From assembly GCA_963712995.1 (NCBI GenBank), contig CAVQKH010000028.1:15182-79181 (forward strand): DNA of 64,000 bases. Direction: 5' to 3'. Source of the stretch: GCA-003244245 sp963712995 (lineage in GTDB: Bacteria > Actinomycetota > Actinomycetes > Mycobacteriales > Pseudonocardiaceae). The stretch's first letter is position 1, and each line of letters begins with the position of its first letter. A program made the position numbers and the translations under genes. This document shows positions 36,902-45,183 of the stretch, piece by piece. Below the pieces are notes generated by a model. It made no database searches, was not told where the DNA came from, and worked only from the letters and a program-made list of their open reading frames with translations.

Positions 36902-37371
36902 GATGCGTGGGCACTACACGTGTCACCGGGACCAGCGGCCCGTGGCGCCGTTGACAAGTATGTGCCCACTCTCTTGAGAAGGATATTCATCTCGTAGGCA
37001 ATCAGGCCGAGGTCGGCCTGATCAGAAGCCAGCACCGCAAGACAAGCACCCCGCCCCGCTGCGGTCACAACCAAGAACGCATTATCCATCTCGACCAGTG
37101 TCTGCCGGACTCCCCCCCCTTCGAAGTGCCGGGCAGCACCGCGGGCTAAGCCCTGGAACGCGGACGCTACTGCCGAAAGGTGTTCAGCATCCTCATTCGA
37201 CAAGCTACTCGATCGGCCGACGGGCAAGCCGTCGACAGAAAGCACCACTACGCGATCAGCGGCGGCGACCCGTCCAACGAAATCATCGAGCAGCCACCGT
37301 AAATCAGTTGTTGTCTTCACTTTCTCCATGATGTCCTCGTCGTTGAGACCATTCGTCCAGTCCCGACTCAC
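36898..37371 (-). CDS. cvnB: Roadblock/LC7 conservon protein (CvnB-like)
   Basis: A 157-residue protein with a roadblock/LC7 domain: DLRWLLDDFVGRVAAADRVVVLSVDGLPVGRSS, LSAVASAFQGLARGAARHFEGGGVRQTLVEM and FLVVTAAGRGACLAVLASDQADLGLIAYEMNILLKRVGTYLS. Members act as regulators of the partner GTPase. It overlaps the sensor kinase gene by 4 nt and the DUF742 gene by 4 nt, so all four genes are translationally coupled. Confidence 0.92.
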   Translation of the reverse strand: MSRDWTNGLNDEDIMEKVKTTTDLRWLLDDFVGRVAAADRVVVLSVDGLPVGRSSSLSNEDAEHLSAVASAFQGLARGAARHFEGGGVRQTLVEMDNAFLVVTAAGRGACLAVLASDQADLGLIAYEMNILLKRVGTYLSTAPRAAGPGDTCSAHAS

Positions 37372-39767
37372 GCTTGGGGATTATGGCCATTGCTACGACC
37401 ACGCTCGGTTCCTCGTTGAAATGCGGAGAGAGTATTCTGGGCATGCTTCGCTGCGAGGTCAAAATCTGGCTCTGTAATCTGACCCTCGGCACCCGCGGCC
37501 AACTCAGATTGGAGTTGGCTTGCGAGGTGCTCCTGTGGACGACGCCGCGGTAGGGCAGGACGATCATCCCCACTCTGCGTCCGCTGAGGCGCTGTTACCT
37601 CCGAGCTGGTGTCAGCCACAAAGGACTGCGGCTCGGTGATCATCTCTTGCAGCCGCGAGGACCCGTTTTCGTGCATTACGATTTCGTCAAAGATGGAGGG
37701 AGAAGGCTGATCCGGCGACTCGTCGGTGTGATCGCTTCCGTTGTGCTCACCTTCGGAGTCCCGGTCCCGCGTAGTGATCAATACGCTAGGAACCAATACA
37801 CCAGCCCGCACGCCGCCATAAGTTGACTCCGTCAGACTCACCCGCATGCCATGCTGATGGGCCAGGCGTGCCACCACGAAAAAGCCAATCCGAGGGTCTT
37901 CAAGCAACGCGATCAGTCCGAAATCGGGCTGATCGCGGAACATCTTGTTGAGGGCCTCCCGCCGCTCAGCCTCAATGCCCAGCCCCTGGTCCTCTACCTC
38001 GACGACCACGCCCTTACCAACTGGGTTACCGCGCACCTCTATGGGAGATCCCGGAGGCGAGAAAGAGGTGGCGTTGTCGATCAATTCGGACAAAAGGTGG
38101 ATGAGGTCGGCGACAGCCCGGCCGTCCACCAGAACGTCAGGAACACGGGCGACCGTCACCCGGGTGTATTGCTCAGCTTCGGCGACAGCACTGCGCACGA
38201 TCTCAACCAGGGACACGGAGTTGCGCCACTGCCGGCCCAGTTTGCCGCCACCGAGAATGATCAGATTTTCTGCGTTCCGGCGTTCACGGGTCGTCGAATG
38301 ATCCAGCTGGAACAACAGCTCGAGCTGGTCAGGGTTGTCGACCGCTCGCTCTGCCGAGTCGAGAACCTGCAGTTGGTGGTGCACGTTCGTCTGACTCCGA
38401 CGTGCGATGTTGAGGAATACCGCGTTGATGCCCTCCCTTGTCTTCGCCTCTTGTACAGCCGCGGCCACAGCCGTCTGCTGCGCCTTGTTGAAGGCGGCAG
38501 CCACCTGCCCGATCTCGTCGTTGCCGTGGTCCAATTCGGGCACCTCGACGGCGACGTCGATCTGCTCACCGGCACGGAGCCGCTCCACAACCTGCGGCAG
38601 GTGTTCATCGGCCAGTCTGAGTGTCTCTGTACGAAGCCGGGCCAACCGCCGGATGAGGTCGGCGCTGAGCCGAATCGCGATGATGACGACTGCCGCTATC
38701 ACACACAACGTCACCAGCGCAACAATAAGTGAACGGACAAGAGCGGTGTCGGCTCGATCCCCCTCCAACTTGGCCGCTTGAGCCCCCAGCGTGTCCAAGC
38801 CCAGACTGCTGAGCATTGTCGCACTCTCGCGTGCCGCATTCTGCCAGTCCTGGAAGCTGACCGGGAGAACCGGCGGGTTAACCTGCGGTGGCTCAGTATT
38901 CGACGGTTGAGTTTTGGATGATTCGATCCTCGACGGTTTAGCGTTGAGCGAACTCCGTGCGCGTGCGGAGTACCCCTGCTCAACAAGAGCATTCTCCACG
39001 GCCGATAGCTGCTCCCACGCACGGGATGAACGCAGTGCGTCAAGTTGGCCCTGCTGGTCCGCCAAACGGGGCGCGAGAGCATCCAATCCGGCACGGTAGC
39101 CCTGAGTCAGATAATTGTATTCATGCAACTCTTCGACCGTGAACCCGTCACCGGCCAACACTGCAGCAGCGAGCGAATTAGTACGATCCAGCCAATCTGA
39201 CACACGCATCAGATCGGAGACCATGGCCCGATCAAGGGCTACTTCTTTGTCGATGGAATCCGTTCCGATGGCACCCGCGGCGACAATCATGGCGTCCGCC
39301 ACCTCATTGTAGGCGCGGTACACGTCGAGTCGTGATATGCGACCAGCGTCTATTGCCTGACGGGTGGTAGTAAGTTGAGGAATTTTAGCAACAAATTTTC
39401 CAATTGCCGCCTTCGCTTCAGGCGGCATAGCGTCCGCCACCTGAGAAGATATCGACCCGAACTGAGCCAGCAAACCATCCATATCCTGGCGGGCCCGAGC
39501 CAAGGCCACACGGTTCTCCGGGGCCGGATTGGAAACCGCCAGCATGCTCACACGGCGCTCTTGACTCATGGTCGGCATAAACGGCGCTGCCATCTGATAG
39601 CCCTGAGCAAGTAGATGCGCCCTGTCGCGCTGCTCTAGGGCATTGACGAGCAAATACCCACTCACGCCGACACCAAAAATTAGGAGCACCAGACTTGGAA
39701 CCAAAGCGATGACCAGAACGCGGAATCTCAGCGTGGCACGGAAGCCACGTTGATGGACGCTAATCAC
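37368..39767 (-). CDS. cvnA: Conservon sensor histidine kinase-like protein (CvnA-like)
   Basis: A 799-residue membrane protein. GTG 39767 follows AAAGGGA by 9 nt. Membrane helix 1 (VLVIALVPSLVLLIFGVGVSGYLL) is near residue 15 and helix 2 (LIVALVTLCVIAAVVIIAIRL) near 330. Between them lies a nitrate/nitrite-sensing-type extracellular helical domain. A HAMP-like segment and a histidine kinase-like ATPase domain follow (NVHHQLQVLDSAERAV, ELIDNATSFSPPGSPIEV with the N box, VEDQGLGIEAE). The phospho-acceptor site is degenerate, as in conservon kinases. The tail of about 150 residues is acidic and disordered. It heads the conservon operon. Confidence 0.9.
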   Translation of the reverse strand: MISVHQRGFRATLRFRVLVIALVPSLVLLIFGVGVSGYLLVNALEQRDRAHLLAQGYQMAAPFMPTMSQERRVSMLAVSNPAPENRVALARARQDMDGLLAQFGSISSQVADAMPPEAKAAIGKFVAKIPQLTTTRQAIDAGRISRLDVYRAYNEVADAMIVAAGAIGTDSIDKEVALDRAMVSDLMRVSDWLDRTNSLAAAVLAGDGFTVEELHEYNYLTQGYRAGLDALAPRLADQQGQLDALRSSRAWEQLSAVENALVEQGYSARARSSLNAKPSRIESSKTQPSNTEPPQVNPPVLPVSFQDWQNAARESATMLSSLGLDTLGAQAAKLEGDRADTALVRSLIVALVTLCVIAAVVIIAIRLSADLIRRLARLRTETLRLADEHLPQVVERLRAGEQIDVAVEVPELDHGNDEIGQVAAAFNKAQQTAVAAAVQEAKTREGINAVFLNIARRSQTNVHHQLQVLDSAERAVDNPDQLELLFQLDHSTTRERRNAENLIILGGGKLGRQWRNSVSLVEIVRSAVAEAEQYTRVTVARVPDVLVDGRAVADLIHLLSELIDNATSFSPPGSPIEVRGNPVGKGVVVEVEDQGLGIEAERREALNKMFRDQPDFGLIALLEDPRIGFFVVARLAHQHGMRVSLTESTYGGVRAGVLVPSVLITTRDRDSEGEHNGSDHTDESPDQPSPSIFDEIVMHENGSSRLQEMITEPQSFVADTSSEVTAPQRTQSGDDRPALPRRRPQEHLASQLQSELAAGAEGQITEPDFDLAAKHAQNTLSAFQRGTERGRSNGHNPQA

Positions 39768-39884
39768 ACCATATCCCTTTCTGAGCGCCCGTGACGCGCA
39801 CATGTCGCACGCCGGGGGTGACCCTAGTGGTCTCCGTCGCCACCCCGAGCACACGGAGGCGCGCAGCGTAGCGACCCTCTGCGG

Positions 39885-39924
39885 GCTCTCAGTCATTAGG
39901 CCATTCGGCCTAATGACTGAGAGC
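39885..39924. promoter_or_regulatory. Perfect 18-bp stem-loop
   Basis: Arms 39885-39902 and 39907-39924 are exactly complementary around the loop ATTC. It lies 118 nt upstream of the cvnA start and 205 nt before the gene at 40129. It could be a terminator for an older upstream gene, or an operator/leader structure of the conservon. Confidence 0.6.
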
Positions 39925-40128
39925 AAATGCCGCAGCCCAGCAGCTCGTCGGCAAAGCACCCACCCGCGAACAGGCGGCGCCACAGGCATAGCGCTGCCCC
40001 GGGCGTTCCCAACACGATGCTGCGGCTACACTCCGCGACGCTTTGAGATCGCTGGCTGGGTTCTACAAAGACAAGATCGCACCCACCTACCCCGGCCAGG
40101 TGGTGTGCGCCGAACAGATCGGAGCGGC

Positions 40129-40608
40129 GTGGGCTGCTCGCACAGAGAGGGATGTCCTCTCTTCCCACTACTCAACGCGAGCCTACGTGGCTGGCGCGAC
40201 TACTACTGCGACAGCGCGGATCGTTGGCACGACTGTGCCCGATACAAGATGTCGCTCACGGGCCGGCTCGTGCCGATCACGCTGCTCCCGAACGGGCACG
40301 ACGCGCAGCTCCTCAGACCCGATCCCGGCGCCGACCGGTCTGGTGCGGCCGAACCGGTGCCTGCCTCCAGGCAGGCACCACCGTCAGGGCTCAATCCCGG
40401 GTCACCGGAGACCGCGGTGCCCATTGCTAGGTTCGAATCGGGGCTGACACCGGCACCGGACCGGCCGCTCGAGCCGTCACCACCCTCACAGGTTCCGCAA
40501 CCCCCAGAGAACCCACCGGCCCGATTGACTCGACTCGCGCGGCGAAAGTACGGCTCGACGCGCCGCTGGTGGACCCGGCTCGCTGATTGGATGGCACGCC
40601 CCGTATGA
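40129..40608 (+). CDS. Conserved protein coupled to YeeE/YedE genes
   Basis: About 159 residues if GTG 40129 is the start; no good ribosome site marks it and the frame is open further upstream. The core LRGWRDYYCDSADRWHDCARYKMSLTGRLVPITLLPNG is of a conserved actinobacterial type with two Cys, followed by a Pro-rich linker and a basic end (RLARRKYGSTRRWWTRLADW). The final TGA overlaps the YeeE start (ATGA), so it is translated with the sulfur-transport pair and may serve it. An alternative frame upstream (FYKDKIAPTYPGQVVCAEQIGAAWAARTERDV) looks protein-like and suggests an old frameshift. Confidence 0.55.
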   Translation: MGCSHREGCPLFPLLNASLRGWRDYYCDSADRWHDCARYKMSLTGRLVPITLLPNGHDAQLLRPDPGADRSGAAEPVPASRQAPPSGLNPGSPETAVPIARFESGLTPAPDRPLEPSPPSQVPQPPENPPARLTRLARRKYGSTRRWWTRLADWMARPV

Positions 40609-41261
40609 TCAACTACTGGCCCTGGTGGGCGGGCGCTATCGGGCTCGCCCTCGTCACCATCAACTACACCCTCACCACTGATCGCTCCTTCGGAGTGTCC
40701 GCAGCGTGGGATCGCGTCTTGCACTGGCGCGCCGAACGGCGCCTCGAACAGCTGGACGCCCAGTTCACCGACGACCGTGCCCTTGTTGACGCTTTCGCTG
40801 CGGCCACCGCCGAGCACTTCGGAACCGGCCCTGGCGCGCCCACCCCGCCGGACACCGCGCACGGCGACGTGCAGACACACGGCCAGGACGTCGGGCCAAC
40901 GGCGGTTGAGAGTACCCCGGTCGCGAGCCTGCGCCCGGCACCTCTGGTCACCCAGGCCGCCCTGCTCCTGTCGATCTTCCTCGGCGGATGGGTAGCGGCA
41001 GTCACCTCCGGCCGATTCGAACTCCGCTTCGACATGGGCAACGGTTTCCGCGACCTCGTCACCGACAATCCAACCACCATGATCAGCGTGTTGTTCGTCG
41101 GAGGTGTACTCGTCGGCTTCGGCACCCGCCTCGCCGGAGGGTGCAGCTCCGGTCACGGACTCAGCGGCTGCGGCCGGCTACGCCCGGTCAGCATCCTCGC
41201 GACCGCCGTCTTCTTCGGCACCGCCGTCGTCGTGTCGTTCCTGCTGTGGAAGGTGATCTGA
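40605..41261 (+). CDS. YeeE/YedE sulfur transporter, first half
   Basis: A 218-residue membrane protein. ATG 40605 overlaps the previous stop. The YeeE/YedE pattern is present: a first helix WPWWAGAIGLALVTINYTL, a cytosolic loop of about 90 residues, then LLLSIFLGGWVAAV, ISVLFVGGVLVGFGTRLAGGCSSGHGLSGCG with the conserved Cys residues, and ILATAVFFGTAVVV. Members import thiosulfate or move sulfane sulfur through a chain of cysteines. The second half is a separate gene that starts in its stop codon. Confidence 0.88.
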   Translation: MINYWPWWAGAIGLALVTINYTLTTDRSFGVSAAWDRVLHWRAERRLEQLDAQFTDDRALVDAFAAATAEHFGTGPGAPTPPDTAHGDVQTHGQDVGPTAVESTPVASLRPAPLVTQAALLLSIFLGGWVAAVTSGRFELRFDMGNGFRDLVTDNPTTMISVLFVGGVLVGFGTRLAGGCSSGHGLSGCGRLRPVSILATAVFFGTAVVVSFLLWKVI

Positions 41262-41677
41262 TGCTTACCAGGGGCGGGGTTCTCGTCGCCAACATCATCG
41301 CCGGTCTGGCCCTTGGCTACACCGTCGCCAACATCGGCTTCGGCGACTACGCCGAACTGAACCGCATGTTCACCTTCCAGGACCTGCGCATGCTCCTTGC
41401 CTTCGCCGGCGCCGTAGCGATCATCGTGGTGGTCTTCGCAGTGCTACGGGTCCGCCGCACACCAGGACGCATCCACGCTGGCGTGATACCCGGCGCGGTG
41501 CTGTTCGGCACCGGCTGGGCGATCTCGGGTGGATGCCCAGCAATCCCGATCATCCAGGTCGCCAGCGGATACCTCCCCGCCATCGTCACGATCGTCGGCG
41601 TCATCGTCGGCATCCTGCTCTGCCACTGGGCTAACGCCAAATACTTCCACCTCGACCGCGGTTCCTGCGGGCTGTAG
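41261..41677 (+). CDS. YeeE/YedE sulfur transporter, second half
   Basis: A 138-residue partner whose ATG 41261 shares one base with the preceding TGA. It has ANIIAGLALGYTVANIGFGDYAELNRMF, LAFAGAVAIIVVVFAVLRV and the signature GVIPGAVLFGTGWAISGGCPAIPIIQVASG, with the cysteine that faces the channel. It completes the YeeE fold together with the first half. No sulfurtransferase or TusA-like gene is adjacent. A strong terminator follows. Confidence 0.88.
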   Translation: MLTRGGVLVANIIAGLALGYTVANIGFGDYAELNRMFTFQDLRMLLAFAGAVAIIVVVFAVLRVRRTPGRIHAGVIPGAVLFGTGWAISGGCPAIPIIQVASGYLPAIVTIVGVIVGILLCHWANAKYFHLDRGSCGL

Positions 41678-41688
41678 CGCCCCCAGGC

Positions 41689-41979
41689 CTACCGGTCGCA
41701 CCCCGAGGCGACCACAGCTGGCCAGCTCTGGTCGCCTCGGGCTGTCCGGGGACGCCACGCCAGTAACGGGATCGGCGCCTCCATCACCTTGCCGGTGGCG
41801 TCGGTGTGCAGCAGGAACGGCCCGAATTCCGCTCCGAACCACAGCGTGCCGTCGCGTACCATCCGCATCGACTCGATGTCGACGTCACCGTCGGTGAGCA
41901 GGCGCTCGGTGGTGACCTCGGTGATGATGCCGAACGGAACCCGTTTGTGCGGGCCGCTGTCAGCTGGCCACGGCCTCAA
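41689..41979 (-). pseudogene. Fragment of an esterase-like phytase
   Basis: One frame encodes FGIITEVTTERLLTDGDVDIESMRMVRDGTLWFGAEFGPFLLHTDATGKVMEAPIPL. This is the central beta-propeller part of the esterase-like-activity-of-phytase family (GxDxDIES, DGTLWFGxEFGPFLLHTD). Signal, N terminus and C terminus are absent, and the frame ends in unrelated sequence over the YeeE terminator. The fragment is about 55 of several hundred residues. Confidence 0.65.
41702..41741. terminator. Terminator of the YeeE operon
   Basis: Thirteen-bp perfect arms (41702-41714 and 41729-41741) surround a 14-nt loop that itself contains the 12-bp palindrome AGCTGGCCAGCT. It begins 24 nt after the YeeE stop codon. 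Confidence 0.75.
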
Positions 41980-42175
41980 CCGCCTCCTCCATCGGAGTGT
42001 CGCCGCCGATCAGCTCCAATCGAGTCCAGCCCGGGAGCGGACGTCCGTGTCCGCCGCGCCCTTCGTGCGCGCCCGCTCCTGTGCCCCAGTCGCCTTGACC
42101 ATCGGCGTAGAGCTGGGTCAGCCAGCCACCGCCACAACCGGCCCGACGATGCAGGTCATGATGCCCATCATCGGT

Positions 42176-42388
42176 TCACAGCGTTCGAGCAGAGCGAGCT
42201 CCGGGATAGTCACCGTGCTCGGCCCCCGGGCGCCGCCGTAACCACTCGCCGACCTCCACGTCGATCTCATCGAGTGTCGCGTGCGGTCGCTCCCGCCGGA
42301 GCCGCTGCCGCAGCATCCGCTCGCCCACTTCGTACAGCTCCAGGGCAACACTAAGCCGCCCAGGATCAGCGTCCGACGATGACACCAC
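42176..42388 (-). CDS. Small conserved protein, often next to nucleotidyltransferase genes
   Basis: A 70-residue protein: RLSVALELYEVGERMLRQRLRRERPHATLDEIDVEVGEWLRRRPGAEHGDYPG. The LRQRLRRERPxAxxxEI and RRPGAxxGD blocks are shared by a family that, as I recall, precedes nucleotidyltransferase (AbiEii-like) genes and probably forms a toxin-antitoxin-like pair with them. Here no nucleotidyltransferase follows, so it looks orphaned. A start inside the listed frame at GTG 42388 is assumed. Function unproven. Confidence 0.6.
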   Translation of the reverse strand: MVSSSDADPGRLSVALELYEVGERMLRQRLRRERPHATLDEIDVEVGEWLRRRPGAEHGDYPGARSARTL

Positions 42389-42637
42389 TTCAGCCTACGC
42401 TCCATGGACTAGATACCGATCATCCACGATCGACCGCGTGTCGCGGTCAGCAACGCCCGTGGTCAGCAGGTGGGATGCGCGGGTACTTGCTCCTTCGCTG
42501 CCAGGCGTGCCTCAGGTCATGAGCCTGCTCCCTCCCTGCCATGCAGGCGAGTGTGAGCAGCAAGATTGAAGAGGTGATTGGACAAACCCGGTGTATGCCC
42601 GTATGAGCATGCCAGTGCGGCGCCTAATGCTGGGGAC

Positions 42638-42937
42638 ATGACGGCGGCGCACTCGTTTGAGCTTCCTCCGCACAGTGGTGCTCCGGCGGAGGCGGTTGAC
42701 GCTGCGGTCGATGGCCAGGTGGTGTACTTGATGCGCGATGGTCAGCCGGTCGCTGCGGTGGTACCAGCCGATGTCGCGACAGCAGGGGCTGCGGCTGTCG
42801 AGGCCCCGGAAGAGGCCGAGGACATCCGGGCTGCTCGTGCTGCGCTAGCTGACCATGCGCCTCGGGTCCCGCTCTCCGAGGTGCTGGCAGAGTACGCCGA
42901 TGACCTCGCCGCATACCCAGATGTCGATGCTCGGTGA
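42638..42937 (+). CDS. Phd-like antitoxin
   Basis: A 99-residue acidic protein. ATG 42638 is chosen over the longer frame from 42578, because GGGGAC lies just upstream and the extra residues are not family-like. The N terminus (VDAAVDGQVVYLMRDGQPVAAVVPADVATAG) is the strand-rich Phd/YefM DNA-binding part. The rest (EDIRAARAALADHAPRVPLSEVLAEY) is the toxin-binding helix. The stop overlaps the toxin start by GTGA. Confidence 0.75.
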   Translation: MTAAHSFELPPHSGAPAEAVDAAVDGQVVYLMRDGQPVAAVVPADVATAGAAAVEAPEEAEDIRAARAALADHAPRVPLSEVLAEYADDLAAYPDVDAR

Positions 42938-43038
42938 GCAGCCGCTACACGGTCGAGTTCGAGCGCTCGGCAAAGAAGGAACTCGATCGTCTCGACGGCC
43001 CGATTCGGGCGCGTGTGCTGCGCAAGATTGCTGACTAG
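42934..43038 (+). pseudogene. RelE/ParE-type toxin, truncated
   Basis: GTG 42934 overlaps the antitoxin stop. The 34 residues (MSSRYTVEFERSAKKELDRL, ending RARVLRKIAD) match the first third of a RelE/ParE toxin of about 88 residues. A stop at 43036-43038 follows directly, and unrelated debris begins. The catalytic C-terminal strands are missing, so the toxin is dead while its antitoxin remains. Confidence 0.7.
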
Positions 43039-43039
43039 A

Positions 43040-43138
43040 CACTGTGACGTAGGTTTCGTCGACCTCGTCATCGAAGAAGAACTCGGCCCGCAGCGTGGTG
43101 CTCATATGATCATCGTCCGATAGCTTCCGTAGCTCAGC
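43040..43138 (-). repeat. Dispersed fragment, copy 1
   Basis: The minus strand reads AELRKLSDDDHMSTTLRAEFFFDDEVDE. It matches copy 2 at 55430-55520 in both the peptide (AELRKLSDDDHMS, LRAE, FFDDEV) and much of the DNA. The parent gene family is unknown to me. It abuts the broken RelE gene. Confidence 0.55.
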
Positions 43139-43868
43139 GGTAAGCCCGTGGCGGGAGCTGCCGGCACCTCATATCCGCCATCCGGCACCACCATGCGCCC
43201 GAACCGCCCACCCGTCGTCGACACGGCAGACGCGATCATGTGGCTGAACGCACCGACGGGTAGAGGGTGCTGCGCTGGCCGGCCGGGGCCAAGTGGAATC
43301 ATTTTGCCGCTTCGGCGCTTTCGCAGACCGCTGAGTGGAACCTTTTTGCAGCCAGGGGATCCTGAGACGGTCTACTCGATCGTGAAAAGACCGTGATCGC
43401 CGGCCCGCCCAGGTCAACGCCTCATGGTAAGCGGGCTTGCGCGGCGAGAATGAAGGCAGTCAGCGGAGTAGAGGATCTATGCTGCCGCGTGGATTATTGT
43501 TGCAATGGATCAGGGCGCGTCCGAAGTGTGCTAAGGATTTGCTGGTGTCGGGGAGAATGTCAACGACCACGGGGCTTGCCGTCGGAAAATGTGATCCGGC
43601 CACGTCGCCCTTCCTTGTCACTTGCCATGGAATGGCGGGGGCGACGACTCCAAGGTCGGGGCATCACTGGTTCGGTCATGACTCTTGTCAAGCGGGGTGA
43701 GCACCGTGCAAAGGCTGTGCAGAATCAAACACCGGGACACACCGAGCGTAAGACCTCCAGGGTATTTCTCGTGCCGATCGTGATACGGTGGGCAACTCGT
43801 TATGAAACGAATCTGGGAATGCTTTCATATCGGGGTGTAAGATTCCTTCATGGTGAAAGAGGTGGACG
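43139..43868. other. 730-nt gene-free region
   Basis: No convincing gene on either strand. Two imperfect direct repeats, AGTGGAATCATTTTGCCGC at 43292-43310 and AGTGGAACCTTTTTGCAGC at 43334-43352 (16 of 19 identical), resemble the multiple end repeats of some insertion sequences. The 3' part is less GC-rich than its surroundings and should contain the promoter of the Scr1-type gene. Confidence 0.4.
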
Positions 43869-44768
43869 ATGATCGAGGGCACCACGACGACCGAGACGAC
43901 AGGCTCGACCGTGCCCCGCCGGCAGCTCGGCCGGTACCTGCGTGACCTGCGCAACCGAGCGCGGCTGCCCGTGCGCGCGGCGGCGGAGCGGCTGGAGTGG
44001 TCCGAGGCCAAGATCTGGCGTATCGAGACCGGCCAGTCCGCCCTGCGCAGCCTGGACGTCGAGACGATATGCCGGATCTACGGCGCCCCGGCTGACATCA
44101 CCGAAGGGCTCATGGGGCTGGCCAAGGAGACCAAGGCGCGCGGCTGGTGGCATGCCTACGGCGATGTCATCCCCGAGGACTTCGACGTCTACATCGGGCT
44201 GGAAGAGGCCGCGTCCCACATCAGCTGGTACGAGTCCGAGCTGGTGCCCGGGCTGCTGCAGACCGAGGACTACGCCCGGACGGTGATCCGGGTCGGCGAC
44301 CCCGACCTGAACGATGCGGAGATTGAGCAGCGGGTTCACGTTCGGATGGCCCGGCAAACCCTGCTCACCAGGGTCACCTACCCTCCGTTTCTTCAGGTGG
44401 TGCTCAACGAGGCCATCGTGCGCCGCCCGGTGGGTGGCAAAGAAATGATGGCACGCCAGCTGGAACAGCTGGTAGAAACCGGTGAGCTGCCCACGGTGTC
44501 GATCCGGGTAATTCCCTTTAGCGCCGGACTGCACCACGGCATCATGTCCGGCCCATTCGAGATCCTGCGGTTCCCGCTCAACAGCAACGGCCAGGACACC
44601 GAACCACCTATCATCTACGTTGAAGGCTTCACCGGAGCACTATACCTGGACAAACCCCGCGAGATCGACCACTATGACACCGCGTTCACCAACATCTGGT
44701 TGTCCTCTTTGGAGGAAAGGGATTCTCGGGAGCTGATAATTCAAGCGCTAAAGGAGCTGGGAAAGTGA
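43869..44768 (+). CDS. Scr1-family XRE regulator
   Basis: A 299-residue protein. ATG 43869 has AAAGAGGTGG upstream. The HTH part RQLGRYLRDLRNRARLPVRAAAERLEWSEAKIWRIETGQSALRSLDVETICRIYG is canonical. The Scr1/DUF5753 C-terminal domain follows: YIGLEEAASHISWYESELVPGLLQTEDYARTVIR, RMARQTLLTRVTYPPFLQVVLNEAIVRRPVG and FGALYLD-like TGALYLDKP. It pairs with a DUF397 protein whose GTG start overlaps its stop. The pairs regulate development and antibiotic production in Streptomyces and are toxin-antitoxin-like. Confidence 0.92.
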   Translation: MIEGTTTTETTGSTVPRRQLGRYLRDLRNRARLPVRAAAERLEWSEAKIWRIETGQSALRSLDVETICRIYGAPADITEGLMGLAKETKARGWWHAYGDVIPEDFDVYIGLEEAASHISWYESELVPGLLQTEDYARTVIRVGDPDLNDAEIEQRVHVRMARQTLLTRVTYPPFLQVVLNEAIVRRPVGGKEMMARQLEQLVETGELPTVSIRVIPFSAGLHHGIMSGPFEILRFPLNSNGQDTEPPIIYVEGFTGALYLDKPREIDHYDTAFTNIWLSSLEERDSRELIIQALKELGK

Positions 44769-44968
44769 GCACAACCGGCCTGACGAGCGCCACCTGGCGC
44801 AAGAGCAGCCGCAGCAACCAGGCTTACAGCTGCGTGGAAGTCGCCGAGCTCGGCGGCGGAGACCGCGCCGTCCGCGACTCCAAGAACCCCAGCGGCCCGG
44901 CGCTGATCTGCACCCCCGCCGAGTGGGCCACGTTCACCGCCGGGATCCGCGCCGGGGAGTTCGACTAA
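44765..44968 (+). CDS. DUF397 protein
   Basis: A 67-residue DUF397 protein starting at GTG 44765, overlapping the regulator stop (GTGA). The pattern WRKSSRSNQAYSCVEVAEL, RAVRDSKNPSGPALICTPAEWATFTAGIRAGEFD is diagnostic. It is the small partner of the Scr1-family regulator and probably binds it. Confidence 0.95.
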   Translation: MSTTGLTSATWRKSSRSNQAYSCVEVAELGGGDRAVRDSKNPSGPALICTPAEWATFTAGIRAGEFD

Positions 44969-44977
44969 CCACGCAGA

Positions 44978-45013
44978 CAAGCGCCGGCCGGCGGACGACC
45001 CGGCCGGCGTTTG
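44978..45013 (+). terminator. Intrinsic terminator after DUF397
   Basis: Ten-bp GC-rich arms CGCCGGCCGG (44982-44991) and their complement (45000-45009) close an 8-nt loop. Flanking AA and TT extend the stem and TTT follows. It lies 13 nt after the DUF397 stop. Confidence 0.8.
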
Positions 45014-45183
45014 CCTGCCGCACCTGTGCAGCGCGTCCCAGCCTGGATTCACAACCGCCCAAGATGTCCGATTCCTGTCTGCGCCGACAATGCCGCTAGC
45101 ATCAGCACGGTCACGGTGGCTAACAGTATGCGTGTCGACACCGACAGTGTGGGCGGATCGCTGACGGTCACAAGGAGAAACAC

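Noticed and set aside
43124..43170. tRNA-like start GCTTCCGTAGCTCAGCGG
   Set aside because: No matching acceptor strand, anticodon arm or T arm follows. It coincides with the repeated AELRKLSDDDH fragment on the other strand.
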